Of a stretch of DNA of 64,000 bases, positions 23,275 to 34,679 are shown piece after piece. Location: assembly GCA_022494885.1 (NCBI GenBank), contig JAGVSM010002361.1:186001-250000 (forward strand). The letters are read 5' to 3'. Source of the DNA: Micrasema longulum. Taxonomy: Eukaryota; Arthropoda; Insecta; Trichoptera; Brachycentridae. A program made the position numbers and the translations under genes. The notes beneath the pieces were generated by a model that saw nothing but the letters and a program-made list of their open reading frames with translations, searched no databases and was not told the origin of the DNA. Each line of letters starts with the position of its first letter. Position 1 is the stretch's first letter.

Positions 23275-24215
23275 AAGCATATATTATTTGTTAAACTAAA
23301 ATATTGTAATATATCTTCCTCGGCATGAGGTTTTCGAGGAGAAATACACTGTTAACTTAATTATATAATGTATTCTTGTGAAATATCAAATAATTATTGA
23401 ACGTACGTACATAATAATGTATTTTACTTATAAAGATTTATTATCATGTCGATATGTAAAAACACATCATTTTGTCAAATTCATTGAACCTTATCTTACA
23501 GTAGTTTAACCTGTTTATCTGTCTGTCTATTTATCTGTTTGCTGAAGACAGTTGTGCCATAGACAAACCACTGCTATCTTTATAAAGGAACAAGACAGCT
23601 CTATTTTGCCGTCTTGAATAAATAGAATAATACAAGCAAATAGTTGAAAGTGGAGTTACAAAGATAAGGAGTATTTAGAAGAGTCGATGTTTTAACTTTA
23701 ATAGAAAGTAAACAAAATAGTATTAACACGTTTCATCGCCATATCGATGATATTAAAATATATTCGTTATACATAAAAAAAACTCTTTAAAATCATTGTA
23801 TAGCACCTAATTACAAACGTTTTTTTCAATTAGATTGTTATGTATTGATTTGCGAGTGTAGATTATAAACATTAACAAGGATAAGATTTAAAATATTTAT
23901 TACTAGAAGTTGCATATTATATCACCATATAATTCATCAAAAGGTATTTACAATATAATTTAAACTGCGTGCAGGTGAGACGAGAGATCAAGGAAAAAAA
24001 GAAATGCAGCGAGCGATGTCTTTTCAAGTGTCATAAATATAAAACCTAGTATATAGTGAAGTTAGGTTCGTATCAGGTTTGCTAACTGAAGGCGTTCCAG
24101 TGTTGGCAACCTGATAATGTTTATTCAAGTACTACCCTCTTCGCTACGAAATTACATATTACAATCGAGTTATCTTAAATACGTAATATGTTGGATGTAC
24201 AATTTTTTGCATTAC
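23275..24215. other. No recognisable feature
   Basis: AT-rich sequence; no ORF or repeat of the families described here. Confidence 0.5.
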
Positions 24216-24219
24216 AAAA

Positions 24220-24370
24220 GGCCAGGAGACCCAATTATAGTGGTGAATAACAGAACAGACATCGTTTGAGTTAATTCACAATTTACAATCTTTTTTGTGA
24301 TCTTACCGAGAATCGAACCCGGAACCTTTCGAGCGGGAATCAAGCGTCTTAGCAATTACATCACGAGGGT
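24220..24370 (-). mobile_element. SINE-A copy, diverged
   Basis: The B box GGTTCGATTCTCGG and the GGGTCTCCTGGCC tail are preserved on the minus strand. The A box has several substitutions. Confidence 0.75.
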
Positions 24371-24374
24371 TGTA

Positions 24375-25220
24375 AAACACTTATGGCATAAATATTTGTT
24401 GTTATGTTGACGTACCTATGTCCACAAATTAATTTTCTCTGTGAACATAATATTAAAAAATGTTAATATAACTATGTTTGTGTGTTCACAAAGACGGGTC
24501 GAAAACATTTTTTTTGTATTTTGAATTGAAACAGGGCTCAAAATTTGCGTCTTGGCATGATTATCACTTAAAAAACACTATAAAAAAATCAACACTACAT
24601 CATTATGTGTTGCGCAAAAAGTCTAAAATTTGAAAAAATATGTCAAAAAACATCAAATTTTAATTCTTAGCTTAAAATACACAGGTAACATTTTTTACTT
24701 GTAATAGCATCTAAGTATTTGACTTTTCTATTTATAAAGATGATTTTACGCTCTTCTGCGTCTTTTCTATTTGTTTCCACGTATATTAACGTATTCACCA
24801 ATCAGTTTTCTGTTTTTTATCACAACTCACATCCACCGAAGTCTTATTTTCTTTACGCAGATACAAATTTATGTTTATTTGGGGTAATATAATACTGACG
24901 TCTGATTCAAGGATTAGAGTATTTTACAAATGATGTGAGATGTGAAGGAAGGTAATGTTTCCCCGGGGACTTGAATCGAGAAATCTCTTACGAGAATAAA
25001 CAATATACGGAAAAGATTTTCAGACCAGAAAATTCAGTGTGTTTTTAAAATGCTATCAACACTTACTTGCCAATATTTTTTTGCGATGTCGAAAATTCAT
25101 ATATTGTGCGTAAAATGGAATATAAAATGTTTTGTTTTTATTGTACATTTTTTTTTTTTTTTTAAACACCTTGTAGGTTTTTACATGTTTTGCATATATA
25201 TATATATAAATGAAGACAAA
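24375..25220. other. No recognisable feature
   Basis: AT-rich with a poly(T) at 25146-25165; ORFs are chance frames. Confidence 0.5.
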
Positions 25221-25221
25221 C

Positions 25222-25600
25222 ATGTATTTTACACAGAAGAAGCCAAAAAAAAAAGATTTTTAGAGGAAAAAGAAAAATATTAAAAATATCATCTCCACAT
25301 ATTAGTATAAAATATATGAGTATATTAAACATATAGTACATACATTTAGTGTAGTGGAAAGAACAAAAGTGCATTTTTAAATATGAATACAGAAGAATAT
25401 TACACATAAGTAGCAAAAAAAAATAATTAAGAAGAGTAAGAAAAAAAAAATCATCATTACATATTAGTAGAAAATATATGGGTATACATATTTATACATA
25501 CATACTAGTATATTGCAGTGCCAGTGGAAAAAACAGGAGTGAATTTTTTCGTATAGGTTATATTTAAATAATCTTTAAATTAGAAGAAGTTAGAAAAATA
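25222..25600 (+). repeat. Diverged tandem repeat, period about 180 bp
   Basis: Two full units and part of a third: each has an A-rich start (AGAAGAAG.. / AAGAAGAGTAAG), CATCTCCACATATTAGTATA versus CATCATTACATATTAGTAGA, ATATATGAG/ATATATGGG, and AGTGGAAAGAACAAAAGTGC versus AGTGGAAAAAACAGGAGTGA. No coding sequence. Confidence 0.6.
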
Positions 25601-25604
25601 TTAA

Positions 25605-26285
25605 TTTAGAAGACAGATAAGACAATAAACGGTTAACAATTGAAATTAACATAATGTTATTGTACTTAAGTACTTATTATCACAATAACAACAGCGAGCC
25701 TTCATTGGTAGATATAGTTTGTGTGAAGGTATTCGTTAAAATAATATGTGTATTTCTGTGTACTAAAAATAATGATACCCTTATTTGGCATTTTAAAAAT
25801 CAAAACACATATACATAGTATAAAATAAACAATGTACAAGTAGCAAAAATATTTCTCTATCATTCCTAATTGAACAGGACAATTTAATATGTGTATGTTC
25901 CAATGTTGGTTTTTTTGTGGCATCTATCTATGTAGGTAAAATCGTACCAAATCAAATGCAAGCTGTATGTGTATAGTGCGGTATCGGTAGAGTATTGCAC
26001 CTGTAGACAACACAGCAAGAAGCGACAGCTTTCAGGAGCAAGGCGATCTATGATCAGTTGCTCAAATAATTTTATATTCGCCCGAATGACAACGGACCAC
26101 CCCGCTATCACTGCTCACTACATCTCTTACAAGTACATAAACATAAATACATATCAGCAGTAAATAGTGTCAACCCTTATAAATACTGTTAACCTTGGCT
26201 TGCTTCCTCATCCCTTTTTGTTTGATAGCTACTACGCTATGATACATTTTCACATATCATATCTCTTATGTATATGAGGTTTCGC
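25605..26285. other. No confident feature; moderately GC-rich patch 25960-26130
   Basis: The patch has overlapping frames on both strands and no domain I recognise. It could be a repeat whose other copies lie outside the window. Confidence 0.4.
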
Positions 26286-26289
26286 CAGC

Positions 26290-26490
26290 AACAATAAGAT
26301 CTCGGAGACAGAAGTTCTTCAGAACAGAGCTCTGAGAAACATTCTTGGACTCGAGTGGTATTGCGATGTCAAGGATATCTACCGACAGACAAAGACACTT
26401 CCTTTCAAAGGAATGTCACTGCGTGACATCACCAAGACTATTTTAAATATAAACCTTTCTGCTCACACAAATTCAATAAAAAACTAGAAT
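26290..26490 (+). pseudogene. Fragment of a jockey-like reverse transcriptase C-terminus
   Basis: EVLQNRALRNILGLEWYCDV followed by KDIYRQTKTLPF resembles the Q-N-x-x-LR-x-x-x-(G)-x-PW-x-x-x-x-x-(I/L)-x-x-D-L stretch of jockey elements. It is short and lacks the rest. Confidence 0.55.
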
Positions 26491-26858
26491 CCAAGCAATT
26501 CAGAACAATCTTTATCTTTTTTTAAACGTTTTTTTATCGAAATCTACAGTCATTTATACAATTAGACGGTTTAAATATAAAAGATATTTAATACAAAATT
26601 AAAAATCAGCATGCAAATTGCCCCATTAATGGATGAGTAACTCTGACTTGCATTTGTACCGCTTCTGGGTGCATAAAATTGTGCATAAGATCTCGCTGAT
26701 ATTTCGTGTATTCGTGCGTGCTAGTATGTGCGTATGTGGGAGAGAGGGCGCATGTTTGTGTGTGAGAATGTATGTATATGATCATGTGGAGCAAATATAA
26801 GTGGACCTACTGAAAAGTGAGAAAAGAGTGAGTAATAAATAATTATTTTTATTTTCAG

Positions 26859-26947
26859 TTGCCTCAATAGAGCGGACATCATTAAAGTGTTCGACGGTAG
26901 AGATTCATTCTTTCCAGTCATCACGGTGCTATGTAATGAAGGATCCG
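26859..26947 (+). CDS. Internal exon of a CUB-domain protein gene (middle of CUB)
   Basis: The exon follows a pyrimidine-rich acceptor ending in TTTTCAG and is followed by a GTAAGT donor. It supplies the last base of one codon, then 29 codons, then one base (G) of the next codon. The peptide starts CLNRADIIKVFDGRD and ends in VLCNEGS. The pattern Cys, then D-x-I-x-V-x-DG, then a later Cys is the middle of a CUB domain, an extracellular beta-sandwich of about 110 residues usually found in secreted or membrane proteins that bind other proteins. The next exon continues the domain in frame. The N-terminal half of this CUB domain should lie upstream, but I found no convincing exon for it in the window, so an upstream intron may exceed 26 kb. 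The family is secure as CUB. The orthologue is not: a sol-1/Neto-like or other multi-CUB protein is possible. Confidence 0.85.
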
Positions 26948-27403
26948 GTAAGTAACACTTTATCTACTCTAAATGAAAACCACTTCCTTCACTCAAGTTC
27001 CCATTAAATCAAAGTTTCCGTAATTATTAATTCGTTACAGCGCTCCTTGGGAGGTACTAATGCTTGTTTGAGGGGCGAGATTTTTTTTTTAACAAGATGG
27101 AAACTCAAATTTTAATATCTTATTTTGAATCTGGCTTTTCTTAAAGTGACCTCATAAAATTTTGTAGACTTTGCGAAACAGTTCTAGTAAAACCGTTACT
27201 TTCTGACTTCATTCTTACTAGTTTAAAGTGTAGATCGGTGCTATTTGTCAAAATATGTTTGGTGGTCCTTCTAAAACATAAAGTTTTCTATTAGATGTTT
27301 TAACCTAGAAACAAATATGAAATAAGAAAACATTTCATGGAACAACTAAAAATAGTAATTATAATTTTTTTATTCAATAAAAACATTTTACAACAAAGAT
27401 GCA

Positions 27404-27900
27404 GAACATTTTTTTTATTTTTTTTTTTTTATTATTGAAATCTTAAAGTAGGGCACACATATCATACATATTGTTATGTGTGTTCTAATAATAACATTAC
27501 AAATATATTTAATTTATAAATTGTTTATCACATATGTCTTGACCATTATTTTAAATTTTGATAGGTTTTTTTCTTCATAAATATTTTTTTCCATTTCGTA
27601 ATACTTTTTAATTGCTTTAAATAAAATTGAATTTTGTGACTTTGCCTTTTTCCTAAATGGAAGTCTAATTTTGTTCTTTTTTCTAGTATTGTGATCGTGT
27701 TCATGCTGGTTCCAATCAATTTTTTTCCAAAATTCTGTTTTTTTATTAGAGTTTATAATTTTATGAACAAATATCATTGTATTGTAAAATATTCTTTGTT
27801 TATATGTTAATAATTTCATTTCATTTACCATCGACTTTACCCTCGTGTATCTGTTTTTTTTCAAAATGATTCTAAAGGCTTTATTTTGTAATACAGTTAG
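27404..27900 (-). pseudogene. 3' end of a non-LTR retrotransposon with poly(A)
   Basis: On the minus strand LLTYKQRIFYNTMIFVHKII, RKKNKIRLPFRKKAKSQNSI and ALFKAIKKYYEM-like residues, with a stop near 27514. It is followed by a poly(A) represented by the poly(T) at 27404-27431. The same C-terminus occurs at 54260-54550. Confidence 0.6.
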
Positions 27901-27939
27901 TTTATCTATGTTTTTATTGTTTGATAAATATATATATCG

Positions 27940-28500
27940 GGAGAAAATTATAAAACAATTATGGACAGACTAAATCATGATCTCAATAATGTATCACTGT
28001 GGCTAAAAATTAATAAATTAAAATGAAATGTTAACAAAACTAAATATATGAATATAGGAAACAAACGAATAGAAATTACACCATCAATTGTAATAGAAAA
28101 TGAAAAACTTAATGAAGTCACCGAAATTAAATATTTAAGTGTAATGTTGGATTCAAAACTTAAATTTCACCAAAACGCTAAGATGGTAATAAATAAGATT
28201 GCAAAAAAAATATCAATTTTGGGAAGGATCAGAAGATTTATTGATAAGGACTCTTGCAAAACTATTTACAAAGCAATTATTGAACCACACGTGAACTACT
28301 GTAGTAGCATTTTATTTTTATCAAACAAAGAACATTTTAGAAAAGGGAATAAAAAAATCTATACATCCACAGGGCTTATGACCTGTTTTGATAGTTTCCT
28401 GTTATTTTAATTTGTATTAGTAACGCGCCGATAAACTTTTATTTATTATTTGTATGACACGATCTTGATATTGTTAATTTTTGTATAAATTTGAATAAAT
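27940..28500 (+). pseudogene. Non-LTR reverse transcriptase fragment, palm/thumb region
   Basis: It reads MDRLNHDLNNVSLWLKINKL, then a stop, then NVNKTKYMNIGNKRIEI, then TEIKYLSVMLDSKLKF, then YKAIIEPHVNYCSSILF. This is the order L-x-x-W-x-x-x-NKL-x-x-N-x-x-KT followed by K-YLG-x-x-(L/I)D-x-x-L-x-(F/W) found after the YADD box in CR1/jockey-type RTs. The region is truncated where a family Y fragment (28363-28392) begins. Confidence 0.7.
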
Positions 28501-28609
28501 AAAATAAAACTATAAAAAAATATATTTAAAAAAACATCTTGTTAGGGCGGCCACTTTACATCCATATTACTTTCATTCTTCCAACAAGCTTATGAAAGAC
28601 CTATTAGAT

Positions 28610-28740
28610 AAGCATTGATGACGTACTAGCAGGCAACAGTCAGCTGTTGCCGACTGTGACATGCTAGCAAATTCGGCCCTCCGGGCCTCACTTTATTGGC
28701 CCTCCGGGTCTCAGTAGATTAATTACTGTTTCGTGTACTA
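28610..28740. repeat. Nested palindrome and duplicated GC-rich word
   Basis: GGCAACA and TGTTGCC surround GTCAGC at 28631-28650, inside a wider CTAGCA..TGCTAG pair. Next to it GGCCCTCCGGG appears twice (28674 and 28700). Confidence 0.5.
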
Positions 28741-28899
28741 AAAAATTCCACCTCCTTAAACTCTTTAGGCCTCGTGATGTGATAAGCTTAAAATTACAGT
28801 AAACGTTAAAAATTACATAAATTATTGTGATCTTACCGGAAATTTAATTTGCAACTCTCCGTGTTGTCATTGAGGTTAAGTATGAAAAACAATTTAATA

Positions 28900-29410
28900 A
28901 AATAAAATCCCTCTTCTGCAATGCTAATCTCAATTTGAAAATAAGGCAAAGATTGGTAAAATGTTATGTGTGGTCTGTATTATTGTATGGCTGTGAGACT
29001 TGGACTCTGAAAGTGAACACTATGAATAGGCTGGAGGCTTTTGAGGTGTCGTCGCATCGAAGAATGCTAAAGATATCTTGGACAGACCTAATAACAAACT
29101 CAGAAGTCTTAAGTCGAGCTAGAACGAACAAAGAACTCTTAACCCCCACAAAAGTTCTTATAATTTCATATCTGGGGCATATGTGGAGAAAAGTACCACT
29201 TGCTTCATTTAATTTTGAAAGGCAAGATTGAGGGTCACAGAGGGGCTGGAAAAAGACAGATGTCCTGGCTGCAAAATATACGAGACTGGACTGGCTCCAG
29301 GACTGTGGAGCAGATTTTCCAGGTACTACAGGACAGGGAGACTTTTGCCAGAGTGATTGCCAACGTTGAGGATACCTGACAGGGCACTAAGAGAAGAAGA
29401 ATATGAAAAA
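28900..29410 (+). pseudogene. C-terminus of an RTE-like non-LTR retrotransposon
   Basis: RLVKCYVWSVLLYGCETWTL, then MNRLEAFEVSSHRRMLKISW, then YLGHMWRKVP, a frameshift near 29220, then GKRQMSWLQNIRDWTG. This is the well-known order LLYG-x-E-(T)W, RR-x-L-x-I-W-x-D-x-x-(T)N, YLGH-x-x-R, then GR-x-x-x-W-x-x-x-L-x-D-W of RTE/BovB-type elements. Confidence 0.75.
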
Positions 29411-29817
29411 CAAAGGAAGAAATGTAAGATATTTGAGCAGAAAACAATCGTTTATGGCACAAATAATGTAAATGTAGACCACAAAGAATACTATTTCATA
29501 AAACAAACATACTTGTATTATTTATTTCTTCAATTTTAGCACTTACAAAGTCAAATACTTTTTATGTTTAAATATGACCACGGTATATTGTTTATAACGT
29601 GAAACACTAAACATATGTTAGCAGATAAATTTATGGTTTTTGCAAATCAGTAGAAAGCTTTGAAAAGATTTAGTATAAATTCGTTAATTTTTCTGTAACC
29701 TTTTGAGTAAATCCTAAAACCAAACATTATTTAAAGAAAAAAGCGTTTTCTGATTTTACAGAGCAGAACATTTTTGTTCGGGTGTGGTTTACTAAGGATT
29801 AAATTTCTTATTTTCAG

Positions 29818-29940
29818 AAATCGAAATTCTCTCGACGGGGTCAGATTTGTGTGTCGAGTTTACGGCGAATTCTGACTGGCCGGGACAAGGTTTTAAAGCG
29901 ACCTTTCAGTTCCAACCACTAGAGGAGGTCGCCAGCACAG
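29818..29940 (+). CDS. Internal exon of the same CUB-domain gene (C-terminal half of CUB)
   Basis: The acceptor is TTATTTTCAG and the donor GTAAAT. With the leftover G of the previous exon the first codon is GAA, and the reading frame stays open to the donor, leaving one G. The peptide includes EIEILSTGSDLCVEF, then TANSDWPGQGFKATFQF. The pattern L-x-V-x-F-x-x-(N)SD followed by GQGFKATF is the classic end of a CUB domain (F-x-SD ... GF-x-A-x-Y/F). After the domain come QPLEEVAST, the start of a linker. The exon is 123 nt, a multiple of three, phase 1 to phase 1. Base composition is clearly richer in G+C than the flanking introns, as expected of conserved coding sequence. The intron before it is 2870 bp and contains two non-LTR fragments. 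Confidence 0.88.
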
Positions 29941-30212
29941 GTAAATACTGAATCATTTGTTATTGTCCTGAAACCACCCCATAACCCTATACGTTACACA
30001 ATTTCAAGATACTTTGTACTGTCGTAAGCCAGGGGCCACTCTAATTTTATTCAAAACATAGAAATTCTAGATCAAACTGTTTTGTGACTATATAAACATT
30101 AAAATGAAACCAGAGAATCGTAGACATTAACCTCAATACCTGTACCTATATAAGAGTATTTTAATTTTTATAAGCTCGTTTTAAAATGTACATTTTTTTT
30201 AAAGAAAAAATA

Positions 30213-30376
30213 AGCATTTGCGTTTTTATGATTTACACAAATATTTCAATATTTGGGGCCATTTTCAACGAGTTGTAAATGACTCACTATTAGAAAATGG
30301 AAATCAACTTGGGGTAGAGTGGGGTTAAAACCTCAAACCTCTGATCTATGAGTCCGTATCACTAACCACTGAAACA
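30213..30376 (-). mobile_element. SINE-B copy, minus strand
   Basis: The body (GAGTCATTTACAACTCGTTG, GGCCCCAAATATTG) and a degraded head (GGTTAGTGATACGGACTCAT, TTGAGGTTTTAACCCCACT) are readable on the minus strand. Confidence 0.75.
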
Positions 30377-30429
30377 CAAATCACAAATTTAAATAATATA
30401 AAACAATGACAAAAAATACGGATCAATAA

Positions 30430-30830
30430 TATTTTGAGTGTGTCCAGTAGACAAGACTGCATTTCAATCTATGGAGAGTTGTCAAGATAAAACTTATTCC
30501 AACTGAGAAATATGGTAGTCTAGGCATTTACGGAGCTTATGATCTGTCAAGGGGTGGTTCAAGTGGACACTGTGTAATACCCACCGTTTTGCCTATGTTT
30601 AAACGTCCACATTTCTTCAAAATTCAATCTGTTAACTTAAGTAAAGCGAAAGAGCTTAAACATTTATAGATGCATAAGAGATCCACCTCACTGAATTATT
30701 TTATCTACTAGGCAACACTTGAATAATATATCTCCATTTTTATATTTATAATTATACCAGTTAGATAAATTAACAAAATGTTTACCCTCTCTATCACAAC
30801 AAATTTAAAACAATCAATATAAAAATATTA
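30430..30830 (+). mobile_element. Family Y MITE, diverged
   Basis: TCTAGGCATTTACGGAGCTT, then the CACTGTGTAATACCCACC block, GCGAAAGAGCTTAAACATTT and a terminal CTCTCTATCACAACAAATTT. It lacks part of the right arm. Confidence 0.65.
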
Positions 30831-31463
30831 TATTTCTTTTCCAACAATCATTTCTCCTCTCCTTTTACTCACTTTTCTACATTAAAGGCTTATATCAATA
30901 TAAAAAATTATCCCTTTACACATATCGCATATTTTAATTTAAGGATAATGTTTAACATTTTACTCTTAAAAAAATATTCGAAGTATTGAAGCGATGACGT
31001 AATTAATTTACTAAGCACAAGAAAAGATCTTTTTTGCTAGTAAAATTTGATAATCATACAACGTATGAAAATAAAAATCTGCATATGTAAACTAACATTT
31101 TAAGTAATATATAATTTTAATACACAATTTTCCACAAGATCAAAGATTGCTTCTGTTGAGAACGGAATCTTTTCAATAATATTTTACTAAACAAATCGAT
31201 TGTACATAAGATATTTATATTGAAGCATAAAATCTCCAGTACTTTTTACTCGAGCGATCACCATTTATAGAAATTCTCCATTGACCATATCACTCGACCA
31301 TGTTATCTGTGCCACACGATATAATATTTACATACATAACGAGAGTAGTGCATACCTAAAATCAATAAGCATGCATGTTACTGCAAAACCCATTTGCATT
31401 TTTTTTTGTGTAGAGACCTTTGATGTTTGTGTGCAAACGCACTTATTTTTACTTTTTTTATTA

Positions 31464-32045
31464 ACATATTACAACAGAGATGAAGAACACTTATGAAAAG
31501 GTAATATAGAAGTCAAGGCATCTACAGGGCTTATGACCTGTCAATGGCTGGTTTAAGTGGCCACTTTACACACTGTGTAACATTCACCATTCTGCCTATA
31601 TTTGAACATGTATATTCCTTCAATTCTTTCATCTGTTGATGTTTGTGAAGTTAAAGAGCTGAAACCTTTATTTATGCGGGTGAGATTCATCTAATTAAAT
31701 TATTTCACCTACATACTAGGCAACGCCTGAAAATGTTATTTTTTCAATTTCTATACTTCTTCGTGGACCAGGTAATTTATCAACAATATTTTGAGTTTGT
31801 CCAAATTTTTGTAGACAAGGACTGGATTCAACTCCCTGGGGAGCTGTTTATATTAACATATTACAACAGAGATGAAGAACATTTATGAAAATAATAAAAG
31901 GTCATAAGCCCTGTAGATGCCTAGATTTCTATAACACCTTTTCTGAAATGTTCTTCATCTCTGTTGTAATATGTTGATATAAACAGCTCTCCAGGGAGTT
32001 GAATCCAGTCCCTATCTACAAAAATTTGGACAAACTCAAAATTTA
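31464..32045 (+). mobile_element. Family Y MITE, composite of more than one unit
   Basis: It begins ACATATTACAACAGAGATGA, runs through the full internal region (GGCTGGTTTAAGTGGCCACT, TATGCGGGTGAGATTCATCT, TAGGCAACGCCTGAAAATG) and then repeats the terminal block twice in opposite orientations around 31845-32000. The outer boundary motif AGTTTGTCCAAATTTTTGTA occurs at 31795 and inverted at 32020-32040. Confidence 0.75.
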
Positions 32046-32139
32046 GTTTACTTTTTTTATGTTAAATATTTTAAATAATAAATAAATTGTGTTTTTTAAA
32101 AAACAAACAAATACATGCGCTTATCTGAGAACCTCTATC

Positions 32140-32575
32140 ACAACACGGACTATCTCTTCGTTCTAGTAACGAGAGAACCTTTTTAATATCCTTTCATCGC
32201 ACTATTTTTTTTGCTTCCTCCTTCACAGTAGTAACTGTTCGATTGTGGAATAATCTACCCCCTAATGTTAGAGACGCCACTTTTTTAATTACATTTAAGT
32301 CAAGATTTAAATGTCACTATCTAAATATTTAAGTTGTTCCTTTATCCTTCTTCTTTTCTTCACATCCCCTCTTCTTTATTTTTAGTACAGTGCTATTTTT
32401 TTAAATCTTTGTTTTTAATTTTGTATAAAATCGTAAGATTCATTATGTCTATGTACTTGTAATTTTCTCAAACTGAACGGTTTGGGTAGGTTGGAAGAAA
32501 TTGCCTTAAAGCAATATGCCCGCCTTATATGTATGTATTTCAATTGTATATGTTTATAAAGTGTTAAATAAATAA
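32140..32575 (+). pseudogene. 3' end of a jockey/R1-like non-LTR retrotransposon
   Basis: TVVTVRLWNNLPPNVRDATF and a stop at about 32325 follow the R-x-WN-(N/S)LP-x-x-(I/V)R pattern. A 3' untranslated region with CTGAACGGTTTGGGTAGG and GCCTTAAAGCAATATGCC follows. The latter matches 41790-41850 in reverse orientation. Confidence 0.65.
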
Positions 32576-32639
32576 ATTTCTCAAAAATTAAAAAAATATG
32601 TATATTCAAACAAAGGCCAAATGGTAAATATTATCGCAC

Positions 32640-33435
32640 TACATATTCAAATTTACTTTTTGACCTCAGGGGTGCTATTCTGAACCACTCTCGAGGCACG
32701 GGAAAACTTTTTTCTCGTGTATTTTGTAAAGATTTTTTGCGAAAGTTTTTGGGGTACCAGCCCAGAATTCGTTACCGGAAACCAACATAATTTGTACGAA
32801 TAATTTTGAAATGACGTACCAACCAATCTGTAATGCTTGTCTTAAAAATGATTTACTTTGGAGTTTCATCATAATTATTTGTTTTTAATATTGTTGATTC
32901 CGCTTCGCGCTGTTGCGAATATCCAAATCAATATTCTAAAAATATACTGTGGTCTTCTTCCTCTCTATAAATATTGAATGGAAATTATCATTGCTAACCG
33001 TGACCGTATTATAGGTCCTCTCGGATATACCGATCTGGTGGCTTGCGAAATGAATTTCAAGGCTTATAAAAAGTTTTGTAATCATTTCGACGAATCGATC
33101 GAGTCCAATCAACTTAATCTCAGTCGGTGAAAGATTCACTTCCCCCTTTCTTCAATCCGATGAAGTTAAGTATGTACTTCAGGGTTACATTTTTTTCTTC
33201 ACTAAAACACCAAGGTTACAATAAGCTCTTTCAGGCAGCTTTTTTAATTCGGCAACGTGCAATTTTTCCTTGAGCATCGCCAAGCCGGGGTTGAATCGTC
33301 AAATAAGGCAATTATGCACAGCTTACCATTATATATGACTTTCTAAAATAACGTTTTATAATAATAACGTTTATTAATAAATTAAATAATTGTTGTTAAT
33401 TATTTATTTATATTTTTACTTTGTTTGTTTTCTTT
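32640..33435. other. Unassigned, weak minus-strand frames
   Basis: Minus-strand frames at 32675-32872 and 32936-33139 look less AT-biased than the surroundings (for example KLIGLDRFVEMITKLFISLE), but neither matches a family I know. They could be old transposon sequence. Confidence 0.3.
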
Positions 33436-33439
33436 TTTT

Positions 33440-33840
33440 TATACAGAATAATGTTCTCTCACTGGGGTGTCCCGTGCCGAGGGAAACATTTTACAAAATG
33501 TGAAACATGCCTAAGATTAGCTATTTAACAAAATCAACATAATAATAACAATTTTAAAAAACATAATTCATTCAATAAACCTAATTATAATTAGCATAAT
33601 AAACAATAAAAAACTAAAATATTCGTAAAAAAACATAAACAATTTACATAGACCAATAGAGAAAATTTCATGAACAGTGCACACATTTTACCTATTTGGC
33701 TTGATCCACTCATCGATCCGTGCGCAACCCACCTCCACTATCCATTTCTTAATAGCAATTTTATATTGTGAGAACTTACTAATTGTCCTAATAGATAATT
33801 CAAGTAGATTGTACACTTTAACCGAGTAGTAGGCCAATCC
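33440..33840 (-). pseudogene. 3' end of a CR1/L2-like non-LTR retrotransposon
   Basis: The minus strand reads YKIAIKKWIVEVGCARIDEW followed by IKPNR and a stop, open in this copy. The downstream CGGCACGGGACACCCCAGTG motif is shared with 8150. Confidence 0.6.
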
Positions 33841-34384
33841 TCATTGACCGAAGGTTGTATTTATTTTTTTATTTTTTTGCAGCATCAGGGTGGAGTATTT
33901 AGTAACTCTTGTAACTTACCACCACCGTTTATATCTTCATACAAAAAAATATCTATGAAGTGCGCCCAGCGCCCAGCCCGTTCTCAGCGAATAGCGAAAC
34001 TAACCGATAACCTCAGCTTATTCCTCAAAAAGCACACTGTATTTTACATATTTAAACCAAGTCAGCTTTTTTGTACTTAAACAATCTTGCAGATTACAAA
34101 TTTTATTTGAAGGTTCTCTATTTGGAAACTAGTACTTTGAACATTATTTGCGAAGGACTATTTTCCTTTGATAGAATACCAGTGACATAATAATATTATG
34201 TATCACATAGAACATATGGCATTAGCAATGGACGTTTTTGGCAGTATTCATTTCAAAAGAAATCGGCAAGTGCTCAATGTTGACAGTTACTGCTGAATAT
34301 CATTGTGGTATTTGTTAATAAACTTTTGTACAAATATTAAAAAAATAGTGTAGAATAAAGCTACGTATTAGTTGTAGAATAATG

Positions 34385-34675
34385 CTACGTCTCTTCAAGA
34401 CCGTCGAAATAAATCCGACCTTATAGTCCTATTTGAAATTCTCAACTCACTATTTGATGCGCCTGAACTACTGAGCTTAATAAAATTAAATATCCCAACT
34501 AGAAACCTCAGACAAAACTTACTCATTCATATCGATAACCATAGAACTAACTATGGTTTTCATTCCCTTATGCCCAGAATTCTCAGGTCTGCCAACAAAC
34601 ATACCAGTCTTGATTTCTTTGATAACAAGTTGTCTTCTTTCAAACGATCACTGAATCAAATTCAATTATAAACAC
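34385..34675 (+). pseudogene. C-terminus of a jockey-like non-LTR retrotransposon
   Basis: RRNKSDLIVLFEILNSLFDA, PELLSLIKLNIPTRNLRQN and SFKRSLNQIQL then stop. The pattern RR-x-x-(S/A)DL-x-x-(F/L)-(Y/E)-x-(L)-(I/L)N and (L/I)-x-(I/V)P-x-R-x-x-R is shared with the jockey/R1 C-terminus. Open over about 90 codons. Confidence 0.65.
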
Positions 34676-34679
34676 CTCT

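Larger units (their letters stand above)
26948..29817 (+). other. Intron of the CUB gene (2.9 kb)
   Basis: GTAAGT donor to TTTTCAG acceptor. It contains a minus-strand non-LTR tail with its poly(T) tract (about 27404-27900), a plus-strand reverse-transcriptase fragment (27965-28500), a small palindromic stretch (28610-28740) and an RTE-like tail (28900-29410). Positions 26948-27400 and 29420-29817 show nothing recognisable beyond AT-rich sequence. Confidence 0.8.

Noticed and set aside
25969..26111. Overlapping frames as the missing first half of the CUB domain
   Set aside because: No cysteine pattern, G-x-(I/F)-x-SP or C-x-W motif of a CUB N-terminal half, and no suitable donor.
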